Below, piece by piece: positions 33,773 to 42,729 of a stretch of 50,640 nt of DNA; position 1 is the first letter of the stretch; each line of letters opens with the position of its first letter. The DNA comes from Candidatus Cloacimonadota bacterium (GTDB lineage: Bacteria; Cloacimonadota; Cloacimonadia; Cloacimonadales; WRIO01). Both the position numbers and the translations under genes were made by a program. Below the pieces are notes generated by a model that saw only the letters and a program-made list of their open reading frames with translations, ran no database searches and was not told the DNA's origin. The stretch spans positions 1 to 50,640 of the forward strand of contig WRLO01000016.1 in the NCBI GenBank assembly GCA_009777575.1, in the 5' to 3' direction.

Positions 33773-36148
33773 ATGTCAGGTGATTTAAAAATTTCTGGAT
33801 TAGCATCGGGAATACCTTTTGATGAGTTGATTACTCAGATGCTCGATGCAGAGCGATTTCAGGCAAAAAAGCTTGAAGAATGGAGAAAGACTTGGGAAGT
33901 CAAGATTGACACTCTCCGTGATTTAAGCTCGCGCGTGAGTTCTTTGCAGACTGTCAATAATAGTCTGAGAATAGCGAGCTCGTTTATTTCTCGCTTAGCA
34001 AGCTCAACTGATACTCGTGTCGCAGATATAACAGTAGATAGCAGTGCCAATATAGGCAATATCCAGCTAGATGTTGCTGGACAAGTAAATCATAGGATAG
34101 GAAGCACTGGATTTCGTATTGACGATGTAGCTAATCCTCCATTGGTAGAAAATACAGGTATTTTAAGTTTTTCTGTGGGAAATAGTGGACGATTGGATAT
34201 TGATTTATCTCTTGAAGATGACCCATTGACTTTGAATGAATTAGTTGGCTTAATTAATAATGAACATGGCTCTCATGTTACTGCAAGTATAGAAACAGTT
34301 GGTTCAGTATCGCGTTTAGTAATGACCTCAAATACTGCAGGTCAAAATGGTAGTGTAAAGATTATAGAAGATACTACCGAATTATCATTCCAGAAAACAT
34401 CGATGGATAGTTCTTTTATAACCAATAATTCCAACAATCAATCTGAAACATTTGAATCATTGACAGTAGGTGGTGAATACACCGGTCATGTTTCAAAAAT
34501 GATCTCATTTACAGTTGAAAATTCTGGAACAGAAACAAACGAAATCCGTATTAGATGGGAAGATCCTCAAGAAGGAAGAGTTGGAGTAATCACAATCCCA
34601 GATGGCGCTGAGGCTGGAGATGAATTTGATGTCATGCAAGGAATAACTCTGAAATTACCTGATGATTTCGATCGCACCGAACTAAGAGCAAATACACGAT
34701 TTACCTTGAATGTCTATGCCCCTGACATACAACTTGGTCAGGATAAAGGCTTAGCCCAATCTGCTCAAATAGAAAGTGTCCAAAAATGGAATAGAATTAC
34801 AGATTTAGCCTTTGCTGAGGGAGGCACATTTTCTTATACTTATGCAGGTGAAAGTCATGTTATAGCAGTTTCCGCAGACACAACATTAGAAAGATTGGTA
34901 TGGATGATCAATGAAAGTCCCGATAATCCGGGCGTAAAAGCCTCTTTATTGAACGATGGAAAAGGAGGATATTCTCTCATTTTAACAGGTAATGATAGTG
35001 GAGCTGCAAATCAGATAAAGATAGGCAATGATACCACTTATGGTGACCCTATATGGAGTGATGAGCATTTTCACATAAATAGACAGGCAACAAACGCTGT
35101 TGTTAGTTTAAATGATTCTGGAAGATGGGTTCAAAGAAGCACAAACCTAATAACTGATTTAGTAGATGGTGCTTCCATCAGAATAAAAGACACTGGGACT
35201 ACACTTTTTAATATAACCACAGACCATGAAGACATGGCAGACAAAGTCCAAGCATTCGTAGATGAATATAATTCAATACTTGATTATATAGATGAGATAA
35301 CTAAAGTAGTTTTAGATGAAGAAGGTGACGCTAATATGCATGCTGCTGGGGTTCTCGTCGGTAACTATGCAGTGAATATGCTCCGTTCAGCCTTAAGATC
35401 ATTTATTGGTGCTCGAGCTTCAGGATTTGATGCAGATGGCGATGTTTTTTCCTTACTCACTCAAGTAGGATTGGAATCAAATCATTTAACGCGGAGACTT
35501 GATTTTGATAGGGCTGAATTTATAGAAGCATTGAATAATAATGAGCGCGATGTAGTGAGATTATTTGCAGCAGATAGTGAAGCATCTATCAGTACGCGTG
35601 GATTTAGTATAGAACCGGGAATAATGGGTTTGGATGATTATTTATCCGGAAACTACACCTTTAATGTCGAATATACACCTGAAGGCAAGTTATCAAGTGT
35701 CACAATGTTCGATCCTACTACGAATCAGACCTATACAAGCGATCCCAGTAATGAACCTAGAGAAATTCGTATAGCCGAAGATGGAATGAGTTTTTCCATT
35801 CATGTAGGTGGTGCAAGAAATATGATAATTAATAATGTCCAAATGTCTGGCTCTGATGATGTAAAATCTTTTACAGTAACAGTTAGAGATGGAAAAGGTA
35901 AGACTTTTGACGAAGAAATAAATAAATTATTTGACGAAACTACAGGAATAACTAAAGTTCTTGAAAGAAATTACGAAAGTATAATTAAGAACATAGATAA
36001 AAGAATAGAAAGAGAATACATGAGAGTGTTGCAAGTTAAAAAAAGATTAGAGATGCGATTTGCAAGACTAGAAGTAAATATGGGAAATTGGAATGGTCAA
36101 ATGGAGCGTTTACAACAACAAATTAGATCGCTACCATCTGGAGCATAA
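33773..36148 (+). CDS. fliD: Flagellar filament cap protein FliD
   Basis: FliD (HAP2) sits at the filament tip and helps flagellin assemble. The protein has 791 residues, on the long side. The N-terminal domain (GDLKISGLASGIPFDELITQMLDAE...) has the conserved SGLASG(I/M)D-like start, here SGLASGIPFD. The C-terminal FliD domain includes ADKVQAFVDEYNSILDYIDEITK and a terminal coiled coil (KRIEREYMRVLQVKKRLEMRFARLE). There is no signal peptide, as expected for flagellar export. GGAGG is 4 bases before the second of two ATGs (33773). fliS follows after 18 bases. Confidence 0.93.
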   Translation: MSGDLKISGLASGIPFDELITQMLDAERFQAKKLEEWRKTWEVKIDTLRDLSSRVSSLQTVNNSLRIASSFISRLASSTDTRVADITVDSSANIGNIQLDVAGQVNHRIGSTGFRIDDVANPPLVENTGILSFSVGNSGRLDIDLSLEDDPLTLNELVGLINNEHGSHVTASIETVGSVSRLVMTSNTAGQNGSVKIIEDTTELSFQKTSMDSSFITNNSNNQSETFESLTVGGEYTGHVSKMISFTVENSGTETNEIRIRWEDPQEGRVGVITIPDGAEAGDEFDVMQGITLKLPDDFDRTELRANTRFTLNVYAPDIQLGQDKGLAQSAQIESVQKWNRITDLAFAEGGTFSYTYAGESHVIAVSADTTLERLVWMINESPDNPGVKASLLNDGKGGYSLILTGNDSGAANQIKIGNDTTYGDPIWSDEHFHINRQATNAVVSLNDSGRWVQRSTNLITDLVDGASIRIKDTGTTLFNITTDHEDMADKVQAFVDEYNSILDYIDEITKVVLDEEGDANMHAAGVLVGNYAVNMLRSALRSFIGARASGFDADGDVFSLLTQVGLESNHLTRRLDFDRAEFIEALNNNERDVVRLFAADSEASISTRGFSIEPGIMGLDDYLSGNYTFNVEYTPEGKLSSVTMFDPTTNQTYTSDPSNEPREIRIAEDGMSFSIHVGGARNMIINNVQMSGSDDVKSFTVTVRDGKGKTFDEEINKLFDETTGITKVLERNYESIIKNIDKRIEREYMRVLQVKKRLEMRFARLEVNMGNWNGQMERLQQQIRSLPSGA

Positions 36149-36166
36149 ATTTCTTTGGAGGAATAA

Positions 36167-36601
36167 ATGGACAATAGATATCAAGCCTATCGTCAAGTAG
36201 AGTTAAACACAACCAATCGAGGTAAGATAGTAGTCATGCTTTATTCAGGAGCAATAACATTTTTGAATAAAACAAAAATGTATATGGAAAAAAAAGATTA
36301 CGAAAATAAAAGTAAATATTTTACCAAAGCCTTGAACATATTGGATGAATTGAATGTATCCCTTGATATGCAAAAAGGTGGAGAAATAGCAAAAAACTTG
36401 AAGTCATTGTATCTTTTCTTAGACAGGTTTTTAAACCAAGCAAATTTTGAAAATAGCACTGAAAAAATAGACAGAGCTATTCAAATCCTAGAGAGCTTAC
36501 ATTCAGCTTTTGAGGAAGTAATAAAGAATCCGGAGTTTCAAGAAGCTCAAAGTATCAGCAAGATGGAACAAGCACAAAATTGTATCCGAAAAATAGTTTG
36601 A
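36167..36601 (+). CDS. fliS: Flagellin export chaperone FliS
   Basis: The 144-residue helical protein starts MDNRYQAYRQVELNTTNRGK, close to the usual YxxxxxxTASPxxLxxMLY pattern, with VVMLYSGAITFL next. It binds the flagellin C-terminus and blocks early polymerisation. The typical fliD-fliS order supports the call. No flagellin gene is in the window. TTGGAGGAA precedes the ATG. Confidence 0.92.
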   Translation: MDNRYQAYRQVELNTTNRGKIVVMLYSGAITFLNKTKMYMEKKDYENKSKYFTKALNILDELNVSLDMQKGGEIAKNLKSLYLFLDRFLNQANFENSTEKIDRAIQILESLHSAFEEVIKNPEFQEAQSISKMEQAQNCIRKIV

Positions 36602-36656
36602 GAATTTCTCTTGACAAAAAAGAGTATTTTTTTTTTAGTAGCCCAAGGAGGATAAA

Positions 36657-37175
36657 ATGGCAATTGATAGAATAAATAATGACCTTCAAAGCCGTAATAT
36701 CATGCAAAATCGTGTGAACGAGGCTACTTCAGGGAAGAAGGAAAATGTAAAGCCAAATGAAGTTAAAAAGGCAAATCTGGAAGATAGTGTCTTTTTTTCG
36801 CAAGATGCAAAGCGATTGCAGGAGATAGAAGTAATACTTCAAAATGCCCTGCATCAATTGAAAGAAATGGACGAAATCAATAGGAGTAACTTAATAGGGA
36901 TTCAAGAAAAAATTGATAAAGATTTCTATAGTAACAGAGAAGTTGCCGGTAAAGTCATCGATGAAATATTTCCCGAAGCAGCTTTGAGGAAAACTATTGA
37001 GGTGCGTATGAAAGCAGAAAAATATGTTCCAGAACTCACAAAACTTGATACAGAAAATAACCTAGACTGGGCAAAGATTGATCAAATCAAAACAAAAGTC
37101 GAGAATGGTTATTACAATTCAAGAGAAGTGATAGAAAGCATAGCCGATGGATTGATAGACTTATTGGAATTTTAA
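36657..37175 (+). CDS. FlgM-like anti-sigma-28 protein with two repeats
   Basis: The protein has 172 residues. A disordered polar N-terminus (SGKKENVKPNEVKKANLEDSV is the low-complexity part, residues about 25-45) is followed by two copies of a FlgM-type motif: IQEKIDKDFYSNREVAGKVI (about 81-100) and IKTKVENGYYNSREVIESIA (about 143-162). Both match the family pattern IxxxIxxGxYxxxxxxVAxxL. FlgM normally holds sigma-28 (FliA) until the hook is complete. A double-motif version is longer than the usual 90-100 residues. A TTGACA at 36611 precedes it, but the -10 region is weak. AAGGAGG precedes the ATG. Confidence 0.65.
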   Translation: MAIDRINNDLQSRNIMQNRVNEATSGKKENVKPNEVKKANLEDSVFFSQDAKRLQEIEVILQNALHQLKEMDEINRSNLIGIQEKIDKDFYSNREVAGKVIDEIFPEAALRKTIEVRMKAEKYVPELTKLDTENNLDWAKIDQIKTKVENGYYNSREVIESIADGLIDLLEF

Positions 37176-37180
37176 GAGAT

Positions 37181-37606
37181 ATGGCTTTAGAAAATATTCA
37201 TATAAAATATCTAAAGGACTATATTGATCAACTGATTATCAATCAAGGTATATTGCAAGTCAAAAACCCGGAATTGGTGATAGAAAAAATCAAAGTAGAT
37301 TTTCTTGTTAAATTAGCCTTTAGATTTTATAGTAAATTGTATAGCTCTGAAAAATACGCGAGTTATTTGCGTGAGAGTGAAAAAGAAAATTTTATCAACT
37401 CTGATAAAGAATATCAACCTATCTTACAATGCATGTTTAGCTTGATAAATACAAGAAAACAAGAAAAAGAAGTCCAGTGCCTAAATTGTGCCACTGAAAT
37501 ACCCCTAAAAGAATTATCTATATCAGGAGATAACCTACCAATATGTTCAGACTGCCAGCTAGAAATAGGGTTGGAGATGGATATTTGGGAAAAAGTGTTT
37601 GGATAA
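37181..37606 (+). CDS. Protein with C-terminal zinc ribbon, flagellar neighbourhood
   Basis: The protein has 141 residues. The first 100 are helical without a recognised domain (LKDYIDQLIINQGILQ, KIKVDFLVKLAFRFYSKLY). The end has two Cys pairs, CLNCATEIP and CSDC, about 25 residues apart, that should bind zinc. It starts 5 bases after the FlgM-like gene, which places it in the same operon and suggests a flagellar or regulatory role. I do not recognise the family. Confidence 0.6.
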   Translation: MALENIHIKYLKDYIDQLIINQGILQVKNPELVIEKIKVDFLVKLAFRFYSKLYSSEKYASYLRESEKENFINSDKEYQPILQCMFSLINTRKQEKEVQCLNCATEIPLKELSISGDNLPICSDCQLEIGLEMDIWEKVFG

Positions 37607-37684
37607 TTCATTGGGTATATATGTAGTGGTGTTTTATATACACCTGTCTGTATGAGATCAGGTTGTCGCATAATGAAAAACTTT

Positions 37685-37763
37685 GTCATTCTTAGCAGAG
37701 CGAAGAATCTCAATTCCATTGAAATATATAGAGTTACAGATTCTTCTGCTATCTTAGAATCGT
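37685..37763. repeat. 80-bp MITE-like element, copy 2 (inverted relative to copy 1)
   Basis: The ends GTCATTCTTAGCAGA and TCTGCTATCTTAGAATCG are imperfect inverted repeats, with GAAGAATCT and AGATTCTTC inside. Its reverse complement aligns along its whole length with 33202-33281, sharing AACTCTATATAT, TTGAGATT and AGAATGAC. Confidence 0.7.
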
Positions 37764-37984
37764 CCATTATACCCCATCATCATCAAAAATAAAAACAACT
37801 CCCTCCTTAATCCCCCATTACTAAGTGCTAAACTTATACCGTTTATTTGAGACACATTAGAGATGATATATAAAATCATGAAATCCGTAAAATACCACGA
37901 AGCCTCCGCGACTTTGGGGTCGAACTATCATGCCGCCACTACGATAACTTATCATTTTCGCTTATATTGATTATCAAGATTTTA

Positions 37985-38014
37985 TTGACAAAAAACAACC
38001 TTTCAAAAATATGG
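37985..38014 (+). promoter_or_regulatory. Promoter of the transglycosylase operon
   Basis: TTGACA (37985-37990), 16 bases, AAATAT (38007-38012), GG. The expected start is near 38020, 28 bases before the ATG at 38048. The element is also strikingly like the tRNA-Arg promoter between -35 and -10 (AAAAACAACC versus AAAAACAGCC). Confidence 0.7.
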
Positions 38015-38047
38015 TTCAATCACAATAATCCTTAGGTGGTGAATAAT

Positions 38048-39658
38048 ATGGAAAAAATTAATTTTATGAATAAGATAAAGGAAAATACAGGTGTTTTACT
38101 CAAAATATCAATCATTATTTTCTTCTTTATCTTTTTTTCTTGTTCATCGAATCGTCTTCGAGATGATGAACAATTATCTTTTTATAGAGGAGATTATCTC
38201 GGAGTCACTGATGTAGACTCTTTATACACGAAATTATCAGAAAGGGACAATTATATTGAATCCTTATATTCGAGCATAGAATATTTGATAGTAACTATGG
38301 ATTCATTGAGAAACGAGTTAGAGTTCAATTCATCGAGAATATTTATCAATGATGGATTTGAAATCCCAATGAGATATACATTTGCAGGAGTAGAAATAGA
38401 TTTATCAAATGATAGAGTAAGAAGTATGCTTCAGAACATTTATAATATCGAGGTAAGAAGAGCTCATCAATTTATCCCTAGGAGTGGCATTTATTGGGAT
38501 TTGTTTGATTCAGTTTTGTCCCAGTATAATATTCATCCTGATATAAAATATATAGCAGTGATAGAAAGCAATCTAAACTATATGGCATATTCTCAAGCAG
38601 GAGCAGCTGGGATATGGCAATTTATGCCAGCAACGGCACGATCATTTAATCTGACCATAAATTCATATCTTGATGAAAGAAGGAATATATTTAAAGCTAC
38701 AGATGCAGCATGTAGGTATCTGATTCAAGCACACAATCAATTAAATGCTTTAGGAGTAGACGATTGGTTAGTGACGCTAGCGTCCTATAATGCCGGTGTT
38801 GGAGGAGTATCAAGAGCAATCCGAGAACAACAGGGTCGTGATTTTTCATCTTTGATAATGAGGGTAGAAGAAACAAATCAATATATATGGAGAGCTATTG
38901 CTACAAAAATGATATTTGAGTTTGAACATCTGATATTCGACGAACCTTTCGAGCGGATGCCACCACTTTTGGAAACAGCAAATCTTGTGCAAGTCCAAGT
39001 CAATGGCTTTCATGACCTTGCAGATTGGGCAATAGCAAAAGGAACAACAACACGGCAAATCTGGGAATTGAATCCTTGGATAAATATTTCACGGACTAGA
39101 TCAGGGAGATTTTCTGAAATAAATCATCTTGTTATACCACCGGGTGACCATGAGATATTGATTCCTATAGAAGCTATTCCGGATCCTGAAAAACTGGAAG
39201 TCGCAGTAAGAAGGCTTGCAGTAGAAAATAATGCTCCGTTTATAACAGGAAATGCTACTCAACATAGGGTTCAAAGAGGCGAAACCCTATCGACGATAGC
39301 TCGCAGATATGGAGTCACAGCAAATGATATCCGAAGATGGAACAATATACGCGGTGATATGATTTATGCGGGTCAGGTATTAAATTTACAATCTGGAAGG
39401 TCGTCTGGACAGGCATCGACATCAGCCACTTCTACAGTTTCTGCTGAAAGTTCGTCAGTTTCCGAAAGCACAAATCAATCTCAACAGAGCGGTGATACGC
39501 AGAGATATACAGTTAAGTCTGGAGATACAATTGGTGGAATAGCCAGAAGTTTGGGAGTATCTCAAAATCATTTGGTGAGTAGAAACAATTTACAAGTAGT
39601 AGTGAGAAATGGAAGAGAGCATGTCAACATCCGAATTGGACAGGTATTGGAGTATTGA
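38048..39658 (+). CDS. mltD: Membrane-bound lytic murein transglycosylase (MltD type) with LysM repeats
   Basis: This enzyme cleaves the glycan strand of peptidoglycan in the periplasm. The protein has 536 residues. It has a lipoprotein signal (IIIFFFIFFSC, lipobox Cys near residue 32) and an SLT domain (about 120-260) with catalytic Glu in AVIESNLNYMA, then QAGAAGIWQFMPATA and ASYNAGVGG. Two LysM domains bind peptidoglycan (HRVQRGETLSTIARRYGVTA, about 407-450, and YTVKSGDTIGGIARSLGVSQ, about 487-530), joined by a Ser/Thr linker. AGGTGG precedes the ATG at 38048. The rimI-like gene starts one base past the stop. Confidence 0.92.
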   Translation: MEKINFMNKIKENTGVLLKISIIIFFFIFFSCSSNRLRDDEQLSFYRGDYLGVTDVDSLYTKLSERDNYIESLYSSIEYLIVTMDSLRNELEFNSSRIFINDGFEIPMRYTFAGVEIDLSNDRVRSMLQNIYNIEVRRAHQFIPRSGIYWDLFDSVLSQYNIHPDIKYIAVIESNLNYMAYSQAGAAGIWQFMPATARSFNLTINSYLDERRNIFKATDAACRYLIQAHNQLNALGVDDWLVTLASYNAGVGGVSRAIREQQGRDFSSLIMRVEETNQYIWRAIATKMIFEFEHLIFDEPFERMPPLLETANLVQVQVNGFHDLADWAIAKGTTTRQIWELNPWINISRTRSGRFSEINHLVIPPGDHEILIPIEAIPDPEKLEVAVRRLAVENNAPFITGNATQHRVQRGETLSTIARRYGVTANDIRRWNNIRGDMIYAGQVLNLQSGRSSGQASTSATSTVSAESSSVSESTNQSQQSGDTQRYTVKSGDTIGGIARSLGVSQNHLVSRNNLQVVVRNGREHVNIRIGQVLEY

Positions 39659-39659
39659 A

Positions 39660-40187
39660 ATGGACTTCATATATCATAATTCTGATATTGTGATTGACCT
39701 AAGAAAAATGGTTTATGATGATTTAAATCCAGTATATGAAATTGAGAAAAAATGTTTTCCAGACCCGTGGATTTTTAAATTCTTTGAGGATTCTTTAAAA
39801 CATAATGAATGCTTTGTTTTGTCTGTCATAAATATAGGTAATGAAAAAAATACTACAAAAGAGAAAATAGCTCCTCAAATCATTGGTTTTTTTTTAGGTT
39901 TGGAAACTTTAGATGAATATACCATACTAAATATTGCTATTCTACCAGAATATCAAGGAAAAGGTCTGGGTTTTCAATTAATATCTAAAATCATAGAAAG
40001 CCATAATTTAAAATATGATAAATATTTTTTAGATGTTCGTGAAAGTAATCATCAGGCTATCTCTCTTTACAAAAAAATTGGATTTAAACCTTTGTATAAC
40101 AGAAAAGCATATTATGAAAATCCTACCGAAGATTCTGTGGTTATGGGGTTTGAAATCAACGATAAAAAGATGATATTGGATAAATAA
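39660..40187 (+). CDS. rimI: GNAT N-acetyltransferase, RimI-like
   Basis: The protein has 175 residues. The GNAT acetyl-CoA site is LNIAILPEYQGKGLGFQLI, and the N-terminal segment DLNPVYEIEKKCFPDPW matches RimI, which acetylates the N-terminus of ribosomal protein S18; RimI-like enzymes vary in substrate. It also has the RESNHQAISLYKKIGFK motif. A 20-residue insert (GNEKNTTKEKIAPQ area) precedes motif A. The ATG at 39660 is set by GGAG at about 39648; an earlier start would overlap the transglycosylase gene by 50 bases. Confidence 0.82.
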   Translation: MDFIYHNSDIVIDLRKMVYDDLNPVYEIEKKCFPDPWIFKFFEDSLKHNECFVLSVINIGNEKNTTKEKIAPQIIGFFLGLETLDEYTILNIAILPEYQGKGLGFQLISKIIESHNLKYDKYFLDVRESNHQAISLYKKIGFKPLYNRKAYYENPTEDSVVMGFEINDKKMILDK

Positions 40188-40204
40188 TTTTTTCGGGAAG
40201 AACG

Positions 40205-41839
40205 ATGATAAAATACGATTTTTTGGTTTTAGGTTCTGGTATTGCAGGTCTTGTTTATGCTATAGAAGTATCAAAACATGGGAAGGTAGCAGTTATCAGT
40301 AAAAATAAGCTCAGTGATTGTAATACTGACTACGCTCAAGGAGGTATTGCTGCAGTATTAAACGACCATGATAGTTTTGAAAACCATATACAAGATACCT
40401 ATAAAGCGGGTGTCGAACTTGGAAAAATACCAGTCATAGAAAAGATTGTAAAAGGAGGTCCTGAAGCAATTCAATTTTTATTAAGGATAGGGACAAAGTT
40501 TACCAAAAAAGAAACAACCCGAAACAATCAAAACGCAGAAGGACTTTTGTCTGAAAATGATAGAAGTTTTGAAAGTTTGAGTCTGACCCGAGAAGGTGGA
40601 CATTCGCAAGAAAGAGTGGCTTATGCAGCAGATTCTACTGGTCATGAAATAATGCAAGCTCTGATAAAAACTTGTAAAGAAAACAAAAATATAGATATTT
40701 ATGAAAATCATATAGCAGTTGATTTAATAACTCAACACCATATTTTACAAAACGAAGGATTTATCCCAAGAATTACTTGTTGGGGAGCTTATGTCTTAAA
40801 TATAGAAGAGAATAAAATAATAGCTTATGTCGCCAATAAAACAATGCTGTCAACAGGAGGTGCTGGTCAGGTATATCAACACAATACAAATTCAGAAATA
40901 GCAACCGGTGATGGCATTGCAATGGCAAGATTGGCAGGTGCCAGAGTAGCGAATATGGAGTTTATACAGTTTCATCCTACGGCATTTTATTCCCCTGACA
41001 AAAAAACTTTTTTAGTAACTGAAGCTCTAAGAGGTGAAGGAGCAATATTGAGACTCCAAGATGGGTCTTCATTTATGGAAAAATATCATGAGTTAGGAAA
41101 TCTCTCACCTCGTGATGTAGTATCAAGAGCAATAGACTTTGAATTAAAAATACGGGATGAAAGATATGTCTATCTAGATGCAACAAATGTAGACCATCAC
41201 AAGCTCAAAACGCATTTTCCATATATAGATAAAAAATGTCAAAAAATGGGGATAGACTTTACAAAAGATTTTATTCCAGTAGCACCAGCTGCTCATTATT
41301 TTTGCGGTGGAGTGTTGACAACTATCGATGGTGAAACAGATATTCAAAATTTATTTGCTTCTGGAGAAGTTGCATGTACTGGATTTCATGGTGCCAATAG
41401 ACTTGCCTCAAATTCATTATTAGAGGCAGTTGTGACCTCGCTACGAGCTGCAAATCATCAATCTAATTTAGATAAAATAGTTTTCCCATCTATACCTAAA
41501 TGGAGACAGGTAGGAAGTTTTAATGAAAATGAATGGGTGGTAATTGCCCACAATCGAGAAATAATGAAACATACGATGCAAAACTATGTTGGTATAAGTA
41601 GGTCTAGAAGACTATTGAAATATGCTCAAAATAGACTTGACATAATGTATAGAGAAATAGACAATTTTTATCATCACAACAATGTCCGAAAAGAAGTTGT
41701 GGAAACAAGAAATATGGCTATAGTGGCAAAACTAATAATTAAGTCGGCACTTATCCGAAAGGAAAGTCGTGGTTTACAGTATCTTGTAGAATACCCTGAG
41801 AAAAATGATGAGTTTTACAAGAAAGACACTATAATTTAA
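40205..41839 (+). CDS. nadB: L-aspartate oxidase
   Basis: This FAD enzyme oxidises aspartate to iminoaspartate, the first step of de novo NAD synthesis. The protein has 544 residues, as usual. The dinucleotide motif VLGSGIAGLVYAIE is at the N-terminus. Other flavoprotein motifs are CNTDYAQGGIAAV, FIQFHPTAFY, RGEGAILR and APAAHYFCGGV, with the C-terminal ASNSLLEAVV and a helical tail. NadA and NadC are not in the window; nadE is at 353. It is third in a rightward run beginning with mltD. Confidence 0.94.
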   Translation: MIKYDFLVLGSGIAGLVYAIEVSKHGKVAVISKNKLSDCNTDYAQGGIAAVLNDHDSFENHIQDTYKAGVELGKIPVIEKIVKGGPEAIQFLLRIGTKFTKKETTRNNQNAEGLLSENDRSFESLSLTREGGHSQERVAYAADSTGHEIMQALIKTCKENKNIDIYENHIAVDLITQHHILQNEGFIPRITCWGAYVLNIEENKIIAYVANKTMLSTGGAGQVYQHNTNSEIATGDGIAMARLAGARVANMEFIQFHPTAFYSPDKKTFLVTEALRGEGAILRLQDGSSFMEKYHELGNLSPRDVVSRAIDFELKIRDERYVYLDATNVDHHKLKTHFPYIDKKCQKMGIDFTKDFIPVAPAAHYFCGGVLTTIDGETDIQNLFASGEVACTGFHGANRLASNSLLEAVVTSLRAANHQSNLDKIVFPSIPKWRQVGSFNENEWVVIAHNREIMKHTMQNYVGISRSRRLLKYAQNRLDIMYREIDNFYHHNNVRKEVVETRNMAIVAKLIIKSALIRKESRGLQYLVEYPEKNDEFYKKDTII

Positions 41840-41852
41840 AGGAGAATGGGGT

Positions 41853-42281
41853 ATGGAGAACGCAAACAGAAGTGGACACTATGATATAGAAGCAGCACAG
41901 TCATCTGCATCTGTCCATGTTTTGATGCCCGAAGAGAATGTATCTCTAGGACATAAAGAAACAGAGCAAGTTCCGACAATGGACATCAATGACTTGAATA
42001 TTCCTTCAAAGTATAAAAAAGATATAGAAAAAGCAGTCCAGATACTTAAAAAAGGTGGATGTGAAGCCGTTTATCTATTTGGTTCAATGCTGACTGGGAA
42101 AATACATAACAATTCTGACATAAATCTTGGGATACTGGGACTTGCAGAAGATAAGTATTATTCTTTATGTGGGAAAATATATATTGAAATAGACACTGAT
42201 GTAAAAATCATAGATTTGAATGATTATCAAGACTTATTTTTATACTTAACAAGCATAAATGAGGTAGTAGAAATTGAATAA
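41853..42281 (+). CDS. MNT-type nucleotidyltransferase antitoxin with N-terminal extension
   Basis: The protein has 142 residues. The C-terminal 95 form a minimal nucleotidyltransferase domain: YLFGSMLTGKIHNNSDIN, with Gly77-Ser78 and Asp89. The family motif is GSx10DxD, but the second Asp is Asn91 here, which may weaken or abolish catalysis. MntA antitoxins normally AMPylate the HEPN partner to silence it. The first 45 residues (NRSGHYDIEAAQSSAS and on) are extra and have no recognised fold. GGAG precedes the ATG. The HEPN gene overlaps it by 8 bases. Confidence 0.8.
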   Translation: MENANRSGHYDIEAAQSSASVHVLMPEENVSLGHKETEQVPTMDINDLNIPSKYKKDIEKAVQILKKGGCEAVYLFGSMLTGKIHNNSDINLGILGLAEDKYYSLCGKIYIEIDTDVKIIDLNDYQDLFLYLTSINEVVEIE

Positions 42282-42729
42282 TGATACATTTCATGCTATA
42301 AATAAAGAAATCTCCAGATTAGAACAATTGTTAAATGTAGCTAAACCTTTTTTAGAATCTTGCAATTATAGAGAAAAAGATTTTGAGCTACTTTCAACAG
42401 CCTCAATGACAATACAATCATTTTATAATGGTGTGGAAAGTATCAGTCTCCTATTGCTCAAATTAATTGGTGATAGCATACAAAAGGATATTAAATGGCA
42501 TAGAACATTATTTGAAGCAATGTTTGGAAATAATTCAAAAAAAATATCATTTATAAGGATTGATTTACGAATGTCAATGGATAGTTTTTTAGGTTTTAGA
42601 CATGTGGGAAGATATACTTATGCTACAGAATTAAAATGGGAAAAGATGAAGATGTTAGTTGTTAATCTTGAGGACACTTGGAATATGGTAAAAGCAGATT
42701 TTGAATTATTATTAAAGAGGTTTTCATGA
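42274..42729 (+). CDS. HEPN (HepT-like) ribonuclease toxin
   Basis: The protein has 151 residues, all-helical. IQSFYNGVESISLLLLKL and IKWHRTLFEAMF match HepT-like proteins, and the region FLGFRHVGRYTYATEL (Arg109, His110, then Arg and Tyr) corresponds to the conserved RNase segment, although the exact Rx4-6H spacing is not perfect. HepT is an RNA-cutting toxin neutralised by its MNT partner upstream. The next gene overlaps its stop by 4 bases. Sitting inside a housekeeping operon is unusual for such a pair. Confidence 0.75.
   Translation: MNNDTFHAINKEISRLEQLLNVAKPFLESCNYREKDFELLSTASMTIQSFYNGVESISLLLLKLIGDSIQKDIKWHRTLFEAMFGNNSKKISFIRIDLRMSMDSFLGFRHVGRYTYATELKWEKMKMLVVNLEDTWNMVKADFELLLKRFS

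Larger units (their letters stand above)
37607..38047. other. 440-bp gap between the flagellar group and the transglycosylase
   Basis: No gene is seen. It contains an 80-bp inverted-repeat element (37685-37763) and the promoter at 37985. The rest is AT-rich with no clear terminator for the flagellar operon. Confidence 0.6.

Noticed and set aside
36611..36639. Separate promoter for the FlgM-like gene
   Set aside because: TTGACA is present, but the hexamer 16 bp later (TTTTAG) does not match the others and lacks the G; kept only as a remark in the gene entry.
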